The position numbers and the translations under genes are program-made. Shown piece by piece: positions 33,138 to 45,660 of a DNA stretch of 64,000 bases. The DNA is taken from positions 1-64,000 of the forward strand of contig JANYKR010000152.1 of the NCBI GenBank assembly GCA_025358155.1, given 5' to 3'. How positions within the stretch are numbered: the first letter of the stretch is position 1; each line of letters opens with the position of its first letter. This stretch comes from Betaproteobacteria bacterium (GTDB taxonomy: Bacteria > Pseudomonadota > Gammaproteobacteria > Burkholderiales > Burkholderiaceae_C). Under the pieces are notes generated by a model that ran no database searches, was not told the DNA's origin, and worked only from the letters and a program-made list of their open reading frames with translations.

Positions 33138-36100
33138 GTGACGCCCCCCCAGCCCATCCTCCCCCTCCACCCCAACCCCCCGGCTGCCGGCCCCGAGGGC
33201 TCGCGCTTCAACATCTCCCGCTGGGCGCTGCAGCACCCCGCCTTGACCCGCTACCTGATGGTGGTGTTGATGCTGCTGGGCGTAGCCGCCTACTTTCAGC
33301 TTGGGCAGGACGAAGACCCGCCTTTTACCTTCCGGGTGATGGTGGTGCAGGCTTTCTGGCCGGGTGCCACCGCGCAGGAGATTGCCGAGCAAGTCACCGA
33401 CAAGATCGAGCGCAGCCTGCAAGAGGTGCCGCAGGCCGACACCATCCGCAGCTACACCAAGCCCGGTGAGTCTCTGACCCTGCTGGAGCTCAAGGACAGC
33501 GCAGCGCCCAAGGACGTGGGCAACAGCTGGTACCAGGCGCGCAAACGCATCGGCGACATGCGCAGCACGCTGCCGGCCGGGGTGATCGGGCCGGTGTTCA
33601 ACGATGACTTTGGCGATGTCTACGGCTCGATCTTTGCGCTCTCGGCCGATGGCTTCAGCGACGAGGAGTTGCGGGTGTTTGCCGAGAACCTGCGCGGCCA
33701 GTTGCTGCGGGTGCCCGACGTGGCCAAGGTCGAACTGTTTGGTGCCCAGGCCGAGAAGATATTTGTCGAGATCTCGCAAAAACGCCTGGCCCAGCTCGGC
33801 CTGGACCTGAACCAGGTGCTGGGCCAGCTCTCAGCCCAAAACGCGGTCGAGGGTGCCGGCCTGCTCGATGCCGGCAGCCAGAACCTGCAGTTGCGGGTGG
33901 GCGGTGCGTTCCATTCGGTCGAGGACATCCGGCGCTTTCCGATCCGGGCGAGCAATGTCGCCACCGGCACGGCCAGCACGCTGCAGCTCTCGGACATCGC
34001 CGAGGTGCGGCGCGGCACCATCGACCCGCCGGCCGTCAAGGTGCGCCACCAGGGCAAGGCGGTGATCGCGCTGGGGGTGTCCATGGCCAAGGGCGGTGAC
34101 ATCGTGGCGCTGGGCCATGCGCTGCGCGACCGGGTGGACCAGATCAAGGCCGAGCTGCCGGCCGGCATCACGCTGGAGCGGGTGCAAGACCAGCCGGCGG
34201 CGGTGTCGCGGTCGGTGGGCGAGTTTGTGCGGGTGTTGATCGAGGCGGTGGTGGTGGTGCTGGCGGTCAGCTTCATCGCGCTGGGCCTGCACACCAAGCC
34301 GTTCCGGATCGACATCTGGCCCGGCATGGTGGTGGGCATCACCATCCCGCTGGTGCTGGCCATCACCTTTGTTGCGATGTACTACTGGGGCGTGGGGCTG
34401 CACAAGATCTCGCTCGGCTCGCTGATCATTGCGCTGGGCCTGCTGGTGGACGACGCGATCATTGCAGTCGAGATGATGGTGCGCAAGATGGAGGAGGGTT
34501 ACGACAAGATGCGTGCCGCCACCGTCGCCTACGAGGTGACCTCGATGCCGATGCTGACCGGCACCCTGATCACTGCCGCCGGCTTCTTGCCGATCGGCAT
34601 GGCCAAGTCGGTGACGGGCGAATACACCTTTGCGATCTTTGCGGTCACCTCGGCCGCGCTGGTGATCTCCTGGGTGGTGTCGGTGTACTTTGTGCCCTAC
34701 CTGGGCGCCTGGCTGCTGCACAACCGGCCCAAGGTCGAGGGCGAGGCGCATGAGCTGTTCGACACCCCGTTCTACAACCGCTTTCGCCGACTGGTCAACG
34801 GCTGTGTGCGGCACCGCTGGATCACGCTGGCGCTGACGCTGGCGCTGTTTGGCGCGGGGGTGTTTGCGCTCGGCAAGGTGCAGCAGCAGTTTTTCCCGGA
34901 TTCGAGCCGGCCGGAGATCCTGGTCGATCTGTGGCTGCCCGAGGGCTCGACCCAGCGCGAGAGCGAGGCGCTGGCGCAGCGCTTCGAGGCCCGCATGCTC
35001 AAAGAGGCCGACCTGGAGAGTGTCACCAGCTGGATCGGCAGCGGTGTGCCGAGGTTCTACCTGCCACTCAACCAGGTGTTTCCGCAGCCCAATGTCAGCC
35101 AGACGATCCTGCTGCCCAAGGACCTGGCAGCGCGAGAGCGGCTGCGCGCGCGCTTGCCTGCGCTGTTGGCGGCCGAGTTTGCCGACGCCCGCAGCCGGGT
35201 CAAGGTGCTGCCCAATGGTCCGCCGGTGGACTACCCGGTGCAGTTCCGCATCGTCGGGCCGGACGCCCAGCGGGTGCGCCAGGTCGCCGACCAGGTCAAG
35301 GAGGTGCTGCGTCTGCATCCCAGCATGCGCGGCGTCAATGACAACTGGAACGAGCAGATCAAGGTGCTGCGCCTCGATATCGACCAAGGCAAGGCGCGTG
35401 CCCTGGGCATCACCAGCCAGGCCATCGCGCAAAACTCTCGCAGCGGCCTGAGCGGTATCACGGTGGGCCAGTACCGCGAGGGCGACAAGTTGGTTGACAT
35501 CGTGCTGCGTCAGCCGCTGGACGAGCGCAACGCGCTGACCGACATCGCCAATGCCTACCTGCCCACGACCAGCGGCAAGCCGATCCCGCTGACCCAGATC
35601 GCCCGCATCGGTTTCAGCTGGGAGCCGGGCGTGTTGTGGCGCGAGGGCCGCAAATACGCGGTCACGGTGCAGGGCGATGTGGTTGACGGTGTGCAGGGCC
35701 AGACCGTGACCCAGGCGGTGTCAGCGCAGATCGCCGCGATCAAGCAGGGCCTGCCGCCCGACTACGACATCCGCATCGCCGGTGCGCAGGAGCAGAGCAG
35801 CAAGGGCCAGGGCGCGATCGTGGCCGGTGTGCCGGTGATGCTGTTTTTGATCTTCACGTTGCTGATGCTGCAGCTGCACAGCTTCTCCAGGGCCATGCTG
35901 GTGTTTCTGACCGGGCCGCTGGGCATTGCCGGGGTGGCCGGGGCCTTGCTGCTGCTGGACCGGCCGTTCGGCTTTGTCGCGCTGCTGGGCGTGATCGCGC
36001 TGATGGGCATGATCATGCGCAACTCGGTGATCCTGATCGACCAGATCGAGCAGGACCGCTCGCGTGGCCTGCCGGCCTGGGACGCCATTGTCGAGGCGGC

Positions 36101-36320
36101 AGTGCGGCGCTTCCGGCCGATCGTGCTGACGGCTGCGGCAGCGGTGCTGGCGATGATCCCGCTGACCCGCAGTGTGTTCTGGGGGCCGATGGCGGTGGCC
36201 ATCATGGGCGGGCTGATCGTGGCCACCGCGCTCACCCTGCTGTCTCTGCCGGCGATGTACGCGGCCTGGTTCCGGGTACGGCGGCAAACCCCGGGTCACG
36301 GCGGCGTGGCGCCGGGCTAG
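33138..36320 (+). CDS. RND efflux permease (AcrB/HAE1-like)
   Basis: A 1060-residue inner membrane proton-driven pump. The first span (LTRYLMVVLMLLGVAAYFQL) is followed by the large periplasmic loop opening QDEDPPFTFRVMVVQAFWPGA. The proton-relay pair is in TM4, LLVDDAIIAVEMMVRKMEEG. A second periplasmic loop and the C-terminal half repeat the plan. Length and the DD motif place it in the hydrophobe/amphiphile (HAE1) or NFE group rather than the heavy-metal HME group. It starts with GTG and ends with TAG. Substrates are unknown. Confidence 0.93.
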   Translation: MTPPQPILPLHPNPPAAGPEGSRFNISRWALQHPALTRYLMVVLMLLGVAAYFQLGQDEDPPFTFRVMVVQAFWPGATAQEIAEQVTDKIERSLQEVPQADTIRSYTKPGESLTLLELKDSAAPKDVGNSWYQARKRIGDMRSTLPAGVIGPVFNDDFGDVYGSIFALSADGFSDEELRVFAENLRGQLLRVPDVAKVELFGAQAEKIFVEISQKRLAQLGLDLNQVLGQLSAQNAVEGAGLLDAGSQNLQLRVGGAFHSVEDIRRFPIRASNVATGTASTLQLSDIAEVRRGTIDPPAVKVRHQGKAVIALGVSMAKGGDIVALGHALRDRVDQIKAELPAGITLERVQDQPAAVSRSVGEFVRVLIEAVVVVLAVSFIALGLHTKPFRIDIWPGMVVGITIPLVLAITFVAMYYWGVGLHKISLGSLIIALGLLVDDAIIAVEMMVRKMEEGYDKMRAATVAYEVTSMPMLTGTLITAAGFLPIGMAKSVTGEYTFAIFAVTSAALVISWVVSVYFVPYLGAWLLHNRPKVEGEAHELFDTPFYNRFRRLVNGCVRHRWITLALTLALFGAGVFALGKVQQQFFPDSSRPEILVDLWLPEGSTQRESEALAQRFEARMLKEADLESVTSWIGSGVPRFYLPLNQVFPQPNVSQTILLPKDLAARERLRARLPALLAAEFADARSRVKVLPNGPPVDYPVQFRIVGPDAQRVRQVADQVKEVLRLHPSMRGVNDNWNEQIKVLRLDIDQGKARALGITSQAIAQNSRSGLSGITVGQYREGDKLVDIVLRQPLDERNALTDIANAYLPTTSGKPIPLTQIARIGFSWEPGVLWREGRKYAVTVQGDVVDGVQGQTVTQAVSAQIAAIKQGLPPDYDIRIAGAQEQSSKGQGAIVAGVPVMLFLIFTLLMLQLHSFSRAMLVFLTGPLGIAGVAGALLLLDRPFGFVALLGVIALMGMIMRNSVILIDQIEQDRSRGLPAWDAIVEAAVRRFRPIVLTAAAAVLAMIPLTRSVFWGPMAVAIMGGLIVATALTLLSLPAMYAAWFRVRRQTPGHGGVAPG

Positions 36321-36391
36321 AATCGGCGGTTTGCCGGGATGCCCTGGGCACAGCCTCACCAGGCCTCGCACCGGGCGTCTCGGGATGACCA

Positions 36392-36429
36392 CTGAAGGGC
36401 TGGCCTGCCAAGACCGGGCCAGCCTTCAG
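36392..36429 (+). terminator. long stem-loop between the RND gene and tRNA-Leu
   Basis: A 13-bp stem with one bulged G pairs the segment ending GGCTGGCC (36398-36405) with the one starting GGCCAGCC (36417-36424), extended on the outside by CTGAAG/CTTCAG. No T-run follows. It may end efflux transcripts or serve as a processing site ahead of the tRNA. Confidence 0.45.
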
Positions 36430-36441
36430 GCCAGACAACCC

Positions 36442-36528
36442 GCGCGGGTGGCGAAATTGGTAGACGCACCAGGTTTAGGTCCTGACGCCTTCACGGGTGT
36501 GCCGGTTCGAGTCCGGCCCCGCGCACCA
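36442..36528 (+). tRNA. tRNA-Leu (anticodon TAG)
   Basis: An 87-base class II tRNA with encoded CCA (36526-36528). Acceptor arms GCGCGGG and CCCGCGC pair perfectly, the D-loop AAATTGGTAGAC and TΨC arm GGTTCGAGTCC are standard, and the long variable arm is of the leucine type. Anticodon TAG is at 36476-36478. Confidence 0.97.
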
Positions 36529-36557
36529 GATCTCCTTTTTTTTCTGTGAGTCCCATC

Positions 36558-37865
36558 ATGGCTGTCACTGTTGAAACGCTCGAAAAGCTCGAACGCCGCA
36601 TCACCTTGCTGATCCCGGCGACCGACCTGAACTCGGAAATCGAAACCCGGCTCAAGAAGCTCTCACGTACGGTCAAGGCCGACGGCTTCCGCCCCGGCAA
36701 GGTGCCGATGTCGGTGGTGGCCCAGCGTTACGGTTACTCGGTGCAAAACGAGGTCATGAACGACAAGCTCGGCCAGGCCTTTGCCAGCGCCGCCAACGAG
36801 GCCCAGCTGCGCGTGGCCGGCACGCCGCGGGTCACGCCCAAAGAAGCTTCGCCCGAGGGCCAGCTGGCGTTTGAGGCCACGTTCGAGGTCTACCCCGAGG
36901 TCAAGCTCGGTGATCTCGCGGCGATCGAGGTCGACCGGGTCAGCAGCGAAGTGACCGACGCGGCCATCGACCGCACCGTCGACATCCTGCGCAAGCAGCG
37001 CCGGACCTTTGCCCAGCGGCCGGCGAGCGAGGGCGCGATCGAAGGCGACCGCGTGACGATCGACTTCGAGGGCAAGATCGACGGCGAGACTTTCTCCGGC
37101 GGCAAGGCCGACGCGTTCCAGTTCATGATCGGCGAAGGCCAGATGCTCGAGCAGTTCGACAAGGCGGTGCGCGGCATGAAGGTCGGCGACAACAAGACCT
37201 TCTCGCTGCAGTTCCCCGAGGATTACCACGGCAAGGATGTGGCCGGCAAAGAGGCCGACTTCCTGGTCACGATGAAAAAGATCGAAGCCCAGCACCTGCC
37301 TGAGCTCGACGAGCCTTTCGTCAAGTCGCTCGGCATTGCCGATGGCAGCAACGACGGCCTGCGCGCCGACGTGCGCAAGAACCTTGAGCGCGAGGTCAAG
37401 TTCCGCGTGCTCGCCCGCAACAAGGCCGCCGCGATGGATGCGCTGGTCAAGGTTGCCGAGCTCGACCTGCCCAAGGCCCTGGTGGACAACGAGCTCGAGC
37501 GCCTGGTGGCCAGCGCCCGTGACGACCTGAAGCAGCGCGGCATCAAGGATGCCGACAAGGCACCTATCCCGGCCGAGCTGTTCCAGCCGCAGGCCGAGCG
37601 CCGGGTACGCCTGGGTCTGGTGGTGGCCGAACTGGTCAAGACCAACAATTTGCAGGCCCAGCCCGACCAACTGCGCGCCCACATCGAAGAACTGTCGCAA
37701 AGCTACGAAAAGCCCGCCGACGTGATGCGCTGGTACCTGTCGGACCGCCAGCGCATGGCCGAGGTCGAGGCGGTGGTGATCGAGACCAACGTCACGGCCC
37801 ATGTGCTGGGTCTGGTCAAGATCAACGACAAAGCCTTGCCGTTCGACGACCTGATGACGGCCTGA
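36558..37865 (+). CDS. tig: trigger factor (ribosome-bound chaperone/prolyl isomerase)
   Basis: A 435-residue chaperone that docks at the ribosome exit tunnel. The ribosome-binding signature GFRPGKVP is at about residues 44-51. The FKBP-type PPIase domain spans about 160-245 ([17 protein letters not shown]...[19 protein letters not shown]). The helical C-terminal arms follow. The ATG at 36558 is preferred to one four codons upstream. tig-clpP-clpX-lon is the classic order. Confidence 0.96.
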   Translation: MAVTVETLEKLERRITLLIPATDLNSEIETRLKKLSRTVKADGFRPGKVPMSVVAQRYGYSVQNEVMNDKLGQAFASAANEAQLRVAGTPRVTPKEASPEGQLAFEATFEVYPEVKLGDLAAIEVDRVSSEVTDAAIDRTVDILRKQRRTFAQRPASEGAIEGDRVTIDFEGKIDGETFSGGKADAFQFMIGEGQMLEQFDKAVRGMKVGDNKTFSLQFPEDYHGKDVAGKEADFLVTMKKIEAQHLPELDEPFVKSLGIADGSNDGLRADVRKNLEREVKFRVLARNKAAAMDALVKVAELDLPKALVDNELERLVASARDDLKQRGIKDADKAPIPAELFQPQAERRVRLGLVVAELVKTNNLQAQPDQLRAHIEELSQSYEKPADVMRWYLSDRQRMAEVEAVVIETNVTAHVLGLVKINDKALPFDDLMTA

Positions 37866-37963
37866 TTCCAGTCTGACATGGGTCAAGCCCTTGGGCGCCG
37901 AGCCGGCGCCGGGCGCCCGTGATGCTGCACTCTGGCTGCGCGTCGCCCGCAACATCCCCGATC

Positions 37964-37999
37964 CGGGGCGCATGACTGACAGGTCGGCGCCCCGTTTTT
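37964..37999 (+). terminator. Rho-independent terminator after tig
   Basis: CGGGGCGC (37964-37971) pairs with GCGCCCCG (37987-37994) around a 15-base loop, followed by five T residues. It separates tig from clpP transcription. Confidence 0.75.
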
Positions 38000-38064
38000 C
38001 ATCGCCTGCAAGCCCCCGTTCAGGGGGCCATAATCCCTGCAGACTCAACACTTCAAGGACATCC

Positions 38065-38673
38065 GTGAGCGTCATGGACACACAAGCCCTGGGCATGGTC
38101 CCCATCGTCATCGAGCAATCCGGTCGAGGTGAACGCGCCTACGACATCTACAGCCGGCTGCTGCGCGAGCGCATCGTCTTCTTGGTCGGCCCGGTCAATG
38201 ACCAGACCGCCAACCTGGTGGTGGCGCAGATGTTGTTTCTCGAAAGCGAGAACCCGGACAAGGACATATTCTTGTATATCAACTCGCCCGGCGGCAGCGT
38301 CAGCGCTGGCTTGTCGATCTACGACACCATGAACTTCATCAAGCCCGACGTCTCCACCCTGTGCATGGGCATGGCTGCCAGCATGGGCTCGTTTTTGCTG
38401 ATGGCCGGCGCAAAGGGCAAACGCATCGCGCTGCCCAACGCCAAGGTCATGATCCACCAGCCCTCGGGCGGTGCCCAAGGTCAGGCCACCGACATCGAGA
38501 TCACGGCCCGCGAGATCATCAAGACCCGCGAGCAACTCAACCGCATCTACGCCGACCGCACCGGCCAGAGCTACGAGAAGATCGCCAACGACATGGAGCG
38601 CGACTTCTACATGTCGCCCGAAGAGGCCAAGACCTATGGCCTGATCGACCAGGTGATCGACAAGCGCGGCTGA
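38065..38673 (+). CDS. clpP: ATP-dependent Clp protease proteolytic subunit
   Basis: A 202-residue serine protease forming the tetradecameric ClpP barrel that works with ClpX. The catalytic Ser is in [13 protein letters not shown] and the His in [17 protein letters not shown]; the Asp lies further on in the FYMSPEEAK region. The GTG at 38065 is chosen because AAGGA is 5 bases upstream. The ATG at 38074 is 14 bases from that site, but would remove only three residues. Confidence 0.95.
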   Translation: MSVMDTQALGMVPIVIEQSGRGERAYDIYSRLLRERIVFLVGPVNDQTANLVVAQMLFLESENPDKDIFLYINSPGGSVSAGLSIYDTMNFIKPDVSTLCMGMAASMGSFLLMAGAKGKRIALPNAKVMIHQPSGGAQGQATDIEITAREIIKTREQLNRIYADRTGQSYEKIANDMERDFYMSPEEAKTYGLIDQVIDKRG

Positions 38674-38806
38674 TGCCCCGCTGAGGGTCATTGCGCTGGT
38701 GGCAACCTGCGGCACGCGAGCGCCCCCGGACACAAAATCGGGCACCGGCGCTTGGACTATCATCATTTTCTGAACTCATCCTGCCCTCTACAGCACAAGT
38801 AAACAC

Positions 38807-40078
<1,272 letters not shown>

Positions 40079-40157
40079 GCGCAGGCCTGCCGCGCCTCAG
40101 ATCGCCCGCCGGGCGGCACCACACCCGGCACATGCCTTGCCGCGGCCCGTCCACACA

Positions 40158-40185
40158 CTTGCATTTGTCCGCTCAGACCTCATGT
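40158..40185 (+). promoter_or_regulatory. possible sigma-32 promoter of lon
   Basis: CTTGCA (40158-40163) and CCTCATGT (40178-40185) are separated by 14 bases, about 25 bp ahead of lon. This resembles the heat-shock consensus CTTGAA-N13-CCCCATNT with two or three mismatches. lon is a heat-shock gene in many proteobacteria. Confidence 0.4.
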
Positions 40186-40210
40186 CGGTCTGAGAAAGAG
40201 AGGTTCTCCC

Positions 40211-42640
<2,430 letters not shown>

Positions 42641-42657
42641 AATGCACTCCAGGGCTC

Positions 42658-42687
42658 TTGCGGGTCTTTGAGAATCCGGTATAGAAT
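42658..42687 (+). promoter_or_regulatory. promoter of tRNA-Gly
   Basis: TTGCGG (42658-42663) with TAGAAT (42682-42687) at 18 bases, or TATAGA (42680-42685) at 16. It lies just past the lon stop, leaving a leader of about 90 bases before the tRNA. Confidence 0.6.
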
Positions 42688-42781
42688 CTGAGCTCGGCGG
42701 AACACACGGTGCACCGCAGAGCAGCATTAAAATTGATGCAAAAAGCTGGTGTGTCAAAGGCAGTGTTGAGAGTCAAGCAAT

Positions 42782-42857
42782 GCGGGAGTAGCTCAGTTGG
42801 TAGAGCGCAACCTTGCCAAGGTTGAGGTCGAGAGTTCGAGACTCTTCTCCCGCTCCA
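42782..42857 (+). tRNA. tRNA-Gly (anticodon GCC)
   Basis: A 76-base tRNA with encoded CCA. Acceptor GCGGGAG pairs with CTCCCGC, the D-arm is GCTCAGTTGGTAGAGC, the anticodon loop TTGCCAA places GCC at 42815-42817, and the TΨC arm contains GTTCGAG. Confidence 0.98.
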
Positions 42858-42862
42858 AATTC

Positions 42863-42891
42863 AAAACGGGAAGCTTAGGCTTCCCGTTTTT
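42863..42891 (+). terminator. Rho-independent terminator after tRNA-Gly
   Basis: A 12-bp perfect stem (AAAACGGGAAGC / GCTTCCCGTTTT, loop TTAG) with a T-run. It lies between tRNA-Gly and tRNA-Cys, so tRNA-Cys may have its own promoter. Confidence 0.88.
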
Positions 42892-42957
42892 GTCAGTGGC
42901 TGCGGATTTGACCGCTTGTGCGATCAGGTCCTGCTCTTTTGGCAAACTTGAAATGCT

Positions 42958-43031
42958 GGCGCGATAGCAAATCGGTTATGCAACGGATTGCAAATCCGTC
43001 TAGCCCGGTTCGACTCCGGGTCGCGCCTCCA
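42958..43031 (+). tRNA. tRNA-Cys (anticodon GCA)
   Basis: A 74-base tRNA with encoded CCA. Acceptor GGCGCGA pairs with TCGCGCC, the anticodon stem ACGGA/TCCGT frames the loop TTGCAAA with GCA at 42990-42992, and the TΨC arm has GGTTCGACTCC. Confidence 0.98.
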
Positions 43032-43060
43032 AATTTTCTTCTACAGATCAACAGCTTAGA

Positions 43061-43090
43061 CGCCCTGCACATGCAGGGTGTTTTCGTTTT
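43061..43090 (+). terminator. Rho-independent terminator after tRNA-Cys
   Basis: CGCCCTGC (43061-43068) pairs with GCAGGGTG (43073-43080, one G-T pair) around ACAT, followed by TTTTCGTTTT. It marks the border between core tRNA genes and the accessory stretch. Confidence 0.82.
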
Positions 43091-43127
43091 CAGACCTCAA
43101 AGGCGCTCATGCAGGTTCATGGCTACC

Positions 43128-43394
43128 TTAACTGGGTAGCTTTGCTACGGCGAGACGGATCGATTGTCCGTCTGGTGTTGTCGCATGGCCACACCAGTTG
43201 CTGGTACGCATGTGGCCGGTGCCGCGGCTGTCGTCGTCCAGCACCACGGTGCAGGTGACCTGCTGACAGTGGGTGTGGCTGCCATGCTTGGCGGCAACCA
43301 GCATCTCGGCCAGCGGCACATTGAAGCGGCGCGTCTGGATTGCGGCGATCAGGCGCAGGGTCATCTGCATTCTCGGCATCGTGGGCGCTGGCAT
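43128..43394 (-). CDS. small hypothetical protein
   Basis: An 88-codon ORF with high-GC third positions over most of its length (CTG, GCC, GTG, ACC codons), suggesting it is or was coding. It contains MTLRLIAAIQTRRFNVPLAE and a Cys/His-containing GSHTHCQQVTCTVVLDDD. The last dozen codons are more AT-rich. Starts are possible at 43394, 43370 or 43364; the first has GGGGTG about 8 bases upstream. I do not recognise a family. It faces the tRNA-Cys terminator and lies downstream of the broken hepT on the same strand. Confidence 0.4.
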   Translation of the reverse strand: MPAPTMPRMQMTLRLIAAIQTRRFNVPLAEMLVAAKHGSHTHCQQVTCTVVLDDDSRGTGHMRTSNWCGHATTPDGQSIRLAVAKLPS

Positions 43395-43621
43395 TGTGAC
43401 GGCACCCCCGCAGGCTGGAGTCTCGGTGAGATGGCCTCGCCAGAGTGCTCAAACTGTGCGGCGACAGCCTGCCGTTGGGTGAGTGGCCGTCGGTGTCGCC
43501 GACTGCAAGCCTGCAAGTATCCCCCTGACTTGCAGGGCCGCTGTCTGGCGAAACGAGTCTGCTTCTGGCAAGTCCCGGCCAGGAGCAGCCGGTCGTCCAG
43601 ACGGCCAAGCATCTGTTCGGT

Positions 43622-43972
43622 TCAACCTGGAGGACCCAGGCGCGTGGTCATGCGGCGCTCGGTCAGCGCGGGCAAGTCCTGTTCGACCACTAGCCAGACC
43701 GCCCCGAGGTCCACGCCCAGGTACCCATGCACGATCACGTTGCGAAACCCGGCAAATTCGCGCCAGGGAGTCTGGGGCTCGGTCCCCTTGATTTCGACCG
43801 ACAACCGCTAACTTGATTCGGCCAGGGTCTGCAGGTTGCGGATCACGGCGTCCTGCACAAGGCGCGAAGCGTCGAAGCGGGTGCGTTCGGCGTTGGCGTA
43901 CTCGGCGATCCGTTGCAGGCAGTCGCGCATGTGCGCCAGCAGCACCCGGTCGGCCTCGGGGCCCGGCTTCAC
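43622..43972 (-). pseudogene. hepT: HEPN-domain toxin HepT interrupted by an amber codon
   Basis: From a GTG at 43972, overlapping the mntA stop as GTGA, the frame reads a normal HepT N-terminus (MKPGPEADRVLLAHMRDCLQ) for 54 codons. It meets TAG at 43810-43808 and then continues in the same frame to TGA at 43622. The resumed part holds the HEPN RNase motif RNVIVHGY (R-x4-H-x-Y) and GVDLGAVW, the expected C-terminus. In homologues the sequence runs ESSQRLS, so CAG to TAG at that Gln explains the stop. Read through, the product would be about 116 residues. The truncated form lacks the catalytic motif. Confidence 0.85.
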
Positions 43973-44253
43973 AGCGGGACTGCGCCTGCCACCATGCTGT
44001 CCCGCAGCGCCGGGTGCAAGCTCGCTTCGGTGACCACGTCCACGCGGCGGCCCAGCAGTTCCTGCGCATCGAGCAACAGGCCCCCCAGTGCAAGACCGCT
44101 GGTGCCTGGAGCCAGGGCAACAAGCAAATCGACATCGCTGTTGTCGCTGCCGTCGCCGCGGCTCATCGAGCCAAACACCCGGACGCCTGTGATGCCGCGA
44201 CTGCGTGCCAATGCCAGCAGCTCAGTGCGGTGCGTTTCGATCAGCGGATGCAT
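43969..44253 (-). CDS. mntA: minimal nucleotidyltransferase antitoxin MntA
   Basis: A 94-residue MNT protein. The nucleotidyltransferase motif GS-x10-DVD is complete: GSMSRGDGSDNSDVD, Gly28-Ser29 to Asp40 and Asp42. In HEPN/MNT modules MntA neutralises HepT by adding AMP to the Tyr of the RX4HXY motif. Here that Tyr lies beyond a premature stop in the coupled hepT. ATG 44253 (MHPLIETHRTELL) is the family-like start; upstream in-frame codons give an implausible Ala/Gly-rich extension. The gene itself shows no damage. Confidence 0.88.
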   Translation of the reverse strand: MHPLIETHRTELLALARSRGITGVRVFGSMSRGDGSDNSDVDLLVALAPGTSGLALGGLLLDAQELLGRRVDVVTEASLHPALRDSMVAGAVPL

Positions 44254-44375
44254 GGGCACCAGTGTAGCCACCGTGCTCCCGCCGGCTGCAGCCGACTGCC
44301 AAGCCAAGGCAAGCGCACGGATCGCGTAGCTGGGCGAAAGGGCGAAAGTGTCAAACGGTCCGAAGCATCAACGGC

Positions 44376-44900
44376 TCAACTTGGCCGCCTTCTGCGCGCC
44401 ACCACCGTCGCGCCCAACGCCAGCAGTGCCAGTGCCAGCGCTGATGGCTCCGGCACAAAGGTGGCCACATCTCCGGGGCGTACAGCCACGGCGTAGTACC
44501 TGAAGTCCGTGGTGGCGCTCACCTGGCCGCCATCGTTGGGACGGAAGGACCACCTGTAGCCCGGGCCCGGCGGGGACTCCGTGCCGGACCAGTAGAAAGA
44601 GGACTGCATCTTCGTGAACTCCGCCACCTGGGTCAGATTGCCGTACGCACCGACCAGGGCAGCGTATTCGCCGATGCTCGGCAAAGCCCAATCGCTGTTT
44701 CCTGCAAAAGTCAGGTTGTCCGCCCAGTTCTTCTGCTCGTTCCAGATGTTCAGTCCAATGACGTTCCAGTCCTGCAGCCAGATCAAGTTGGTGTTGGTGT
44801 CCTTCACCGTGCCGTCTCCCAGACTGACCAGCGCTGCTTGTGCCGTGCCCGTCAATGCCACCATCGCGGCCGCGGCCGCCCAAGACTTCGTGAATTTCAT
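44376..44900 (-). CDS. PEP-CTERM sorting domain protein with DUF1566-like domain
   Basis: A 174-residue exported protein. A signal peptide (about 1-22, ending AQA-AL) is followed by a DUF1566/Lcl-type domain (TNLIWLQDWNVIGL, NWADNLTFAGNSDWALPS, SSFYWSGTESPP, AVAVRPGD). The C-terminus is a textbook PEP-CTERM tripartite signal: VPEPSALA, a short hydrophobic span and RRRRPS. An exosortase elsewhere in the genome should process it, usually for surface or exopolysaccharide-linked display. A sigma-54-type promoter and a PEP-CTERM-box-like element lie upstream, so it appears active despite sitting among pseudogenes. Confidence 0.92.
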   Translation of the reverse strand: MKFTKSWAAAAAMVALTGTAQAALVSLGDGTVKDTNTNLIWLQDWNVIGLNIWNEQKNWADNLTFAGNSDWALPSIGEYAALVGAYGNLTQVAEFTKMQSSFYWSGTESPPGPGYRWSFRPNDGGQVSATTDFRYYAVAVRPGDVATFVPEPSALALALLALGATVVARRRRPS

Positions 44901-44939
44901 GAATGGTCTTTCAACAGATTGATCAACACAGTGAAGAAT

Positions 44940-44953
44940 GCAGGATTTGGACC
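44940..44953 (-). promoter_or_regulatory. sigma-54-type promoter of the PEP-CTERM gene
   Basis: On the minus strand AGGTCC-N5-CTGCAT holds GG (44953-44952) and GC (44941-44940) exactly 10 bases apart, the invariant spacing of -24/-12 promoters. The expected transcript start is about 28 bases before the ATG. Confidence 0.5.
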
Positions 44954-45027
44954 TCCCCCCCAGGCGTCTGAATAACCATGAAGTTCAATGGTTTAGCTTT
45001 GAATCTGAGTTGCATGACAGCGACGAC

Positions 45028-45044
45028 TGTAAGAATTTTCGACA
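45028..45044. promoter_or_regulatory. PEP-CTERM-box-like enhancer element
   Basis: TGTAAGAATTTTCGACA is a degenerate palindrome (TGT...ACA) about 110 bp upstream of the predicted sigma-54 transcript start. PrsR-type response regulators (the PEP-CTERM-box family, NtrC-like) are known to act with sigma-54 on such genes. The rest of 44901-45377 shows no gene I can support. Confidence 0.5.
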
Positions 45045-45377
45045 CTTTCGACTCAGCAGTTGCCCGCAGTTTGCACCTGTGTGCGCGTGCGCCAGACCGT
45101 GTGGACGGCTGCTTCAGGGCGGCAGCGCCGGTGACGCCTTTGGGTCGGAAGGGCAAGTTCGCGGCTTTCGGATGCGGTCACTCGGGTGACGGCGTCAGCG
45201 TCACCATGATGGCGATCCCCTGCGAGCTTTTGACTCGCCGGCCAAGAGCATGGCGATGCCTGCCAGCGTCAAGTTTCCGAGGAGACCCGTCGCTCGCCCC
45301 TGCGACCGCCAGCCGGCGGCTTTGGGCAGCCGCCGAGATTCATCCGCCCAAACCGAACGGCTGCTGACAGTCCTCTC

Positions 45378-45660
45378 GTTGGCTTCTGCCAGCCGGGCGA
45401 CGATCTTGCTGAGCGTGTCGCGGATGGCCTTCTCACCTTTGGCGGTGACCCTGTCGGTAAAGCGACCGCCGGGCTTGTCGCCTTCTGGCAAGGGCACGTC
45501 GATCAGCGCATTGGGGTCGTCGGCGTACTGGTCGGTAACGTACTTGACGAAACAGCAGCACCCGCACGTCATCCTTGGATTGGCTGGCATCCATGCCGCC
45601 GCGCAGTTCATCGCAGGACTTCCAGAGGGAGGCGTAGAGCGCAGACTTCTTGAGGGGCAT
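45378..45660 (-). pseudogene. hsdM: hsdM fragment (type I restriction-modification methyltransferase), frameshifted and truncated
   Basis: The N-terminus of a type I methylase is plain: MPLKKSALYASLWKSCDEL, then GGMDASQSKDDVRVLLF. The frame then shifts within an A-triplet at 45550-45552 (one extra base) and resumes in the next frame as VKYVTDQYADDPNALIDVP, ending near IVARLAEAN. Homology stops at about 45378, after roughly 95 of the usual 500 or so residues. The following 58 codons (45377-45201) look unrelated. No hsdS or hsdR is present. This is a remnant. Confidence 0.85.

Noticed and set aside
43164-43811. 215-codon plus-strand ORF across the hepT region
   Set aside because: Overlaps the recognisable hepT and the small hypothetical gene on the opposite strand. 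Its translation shows no family features.
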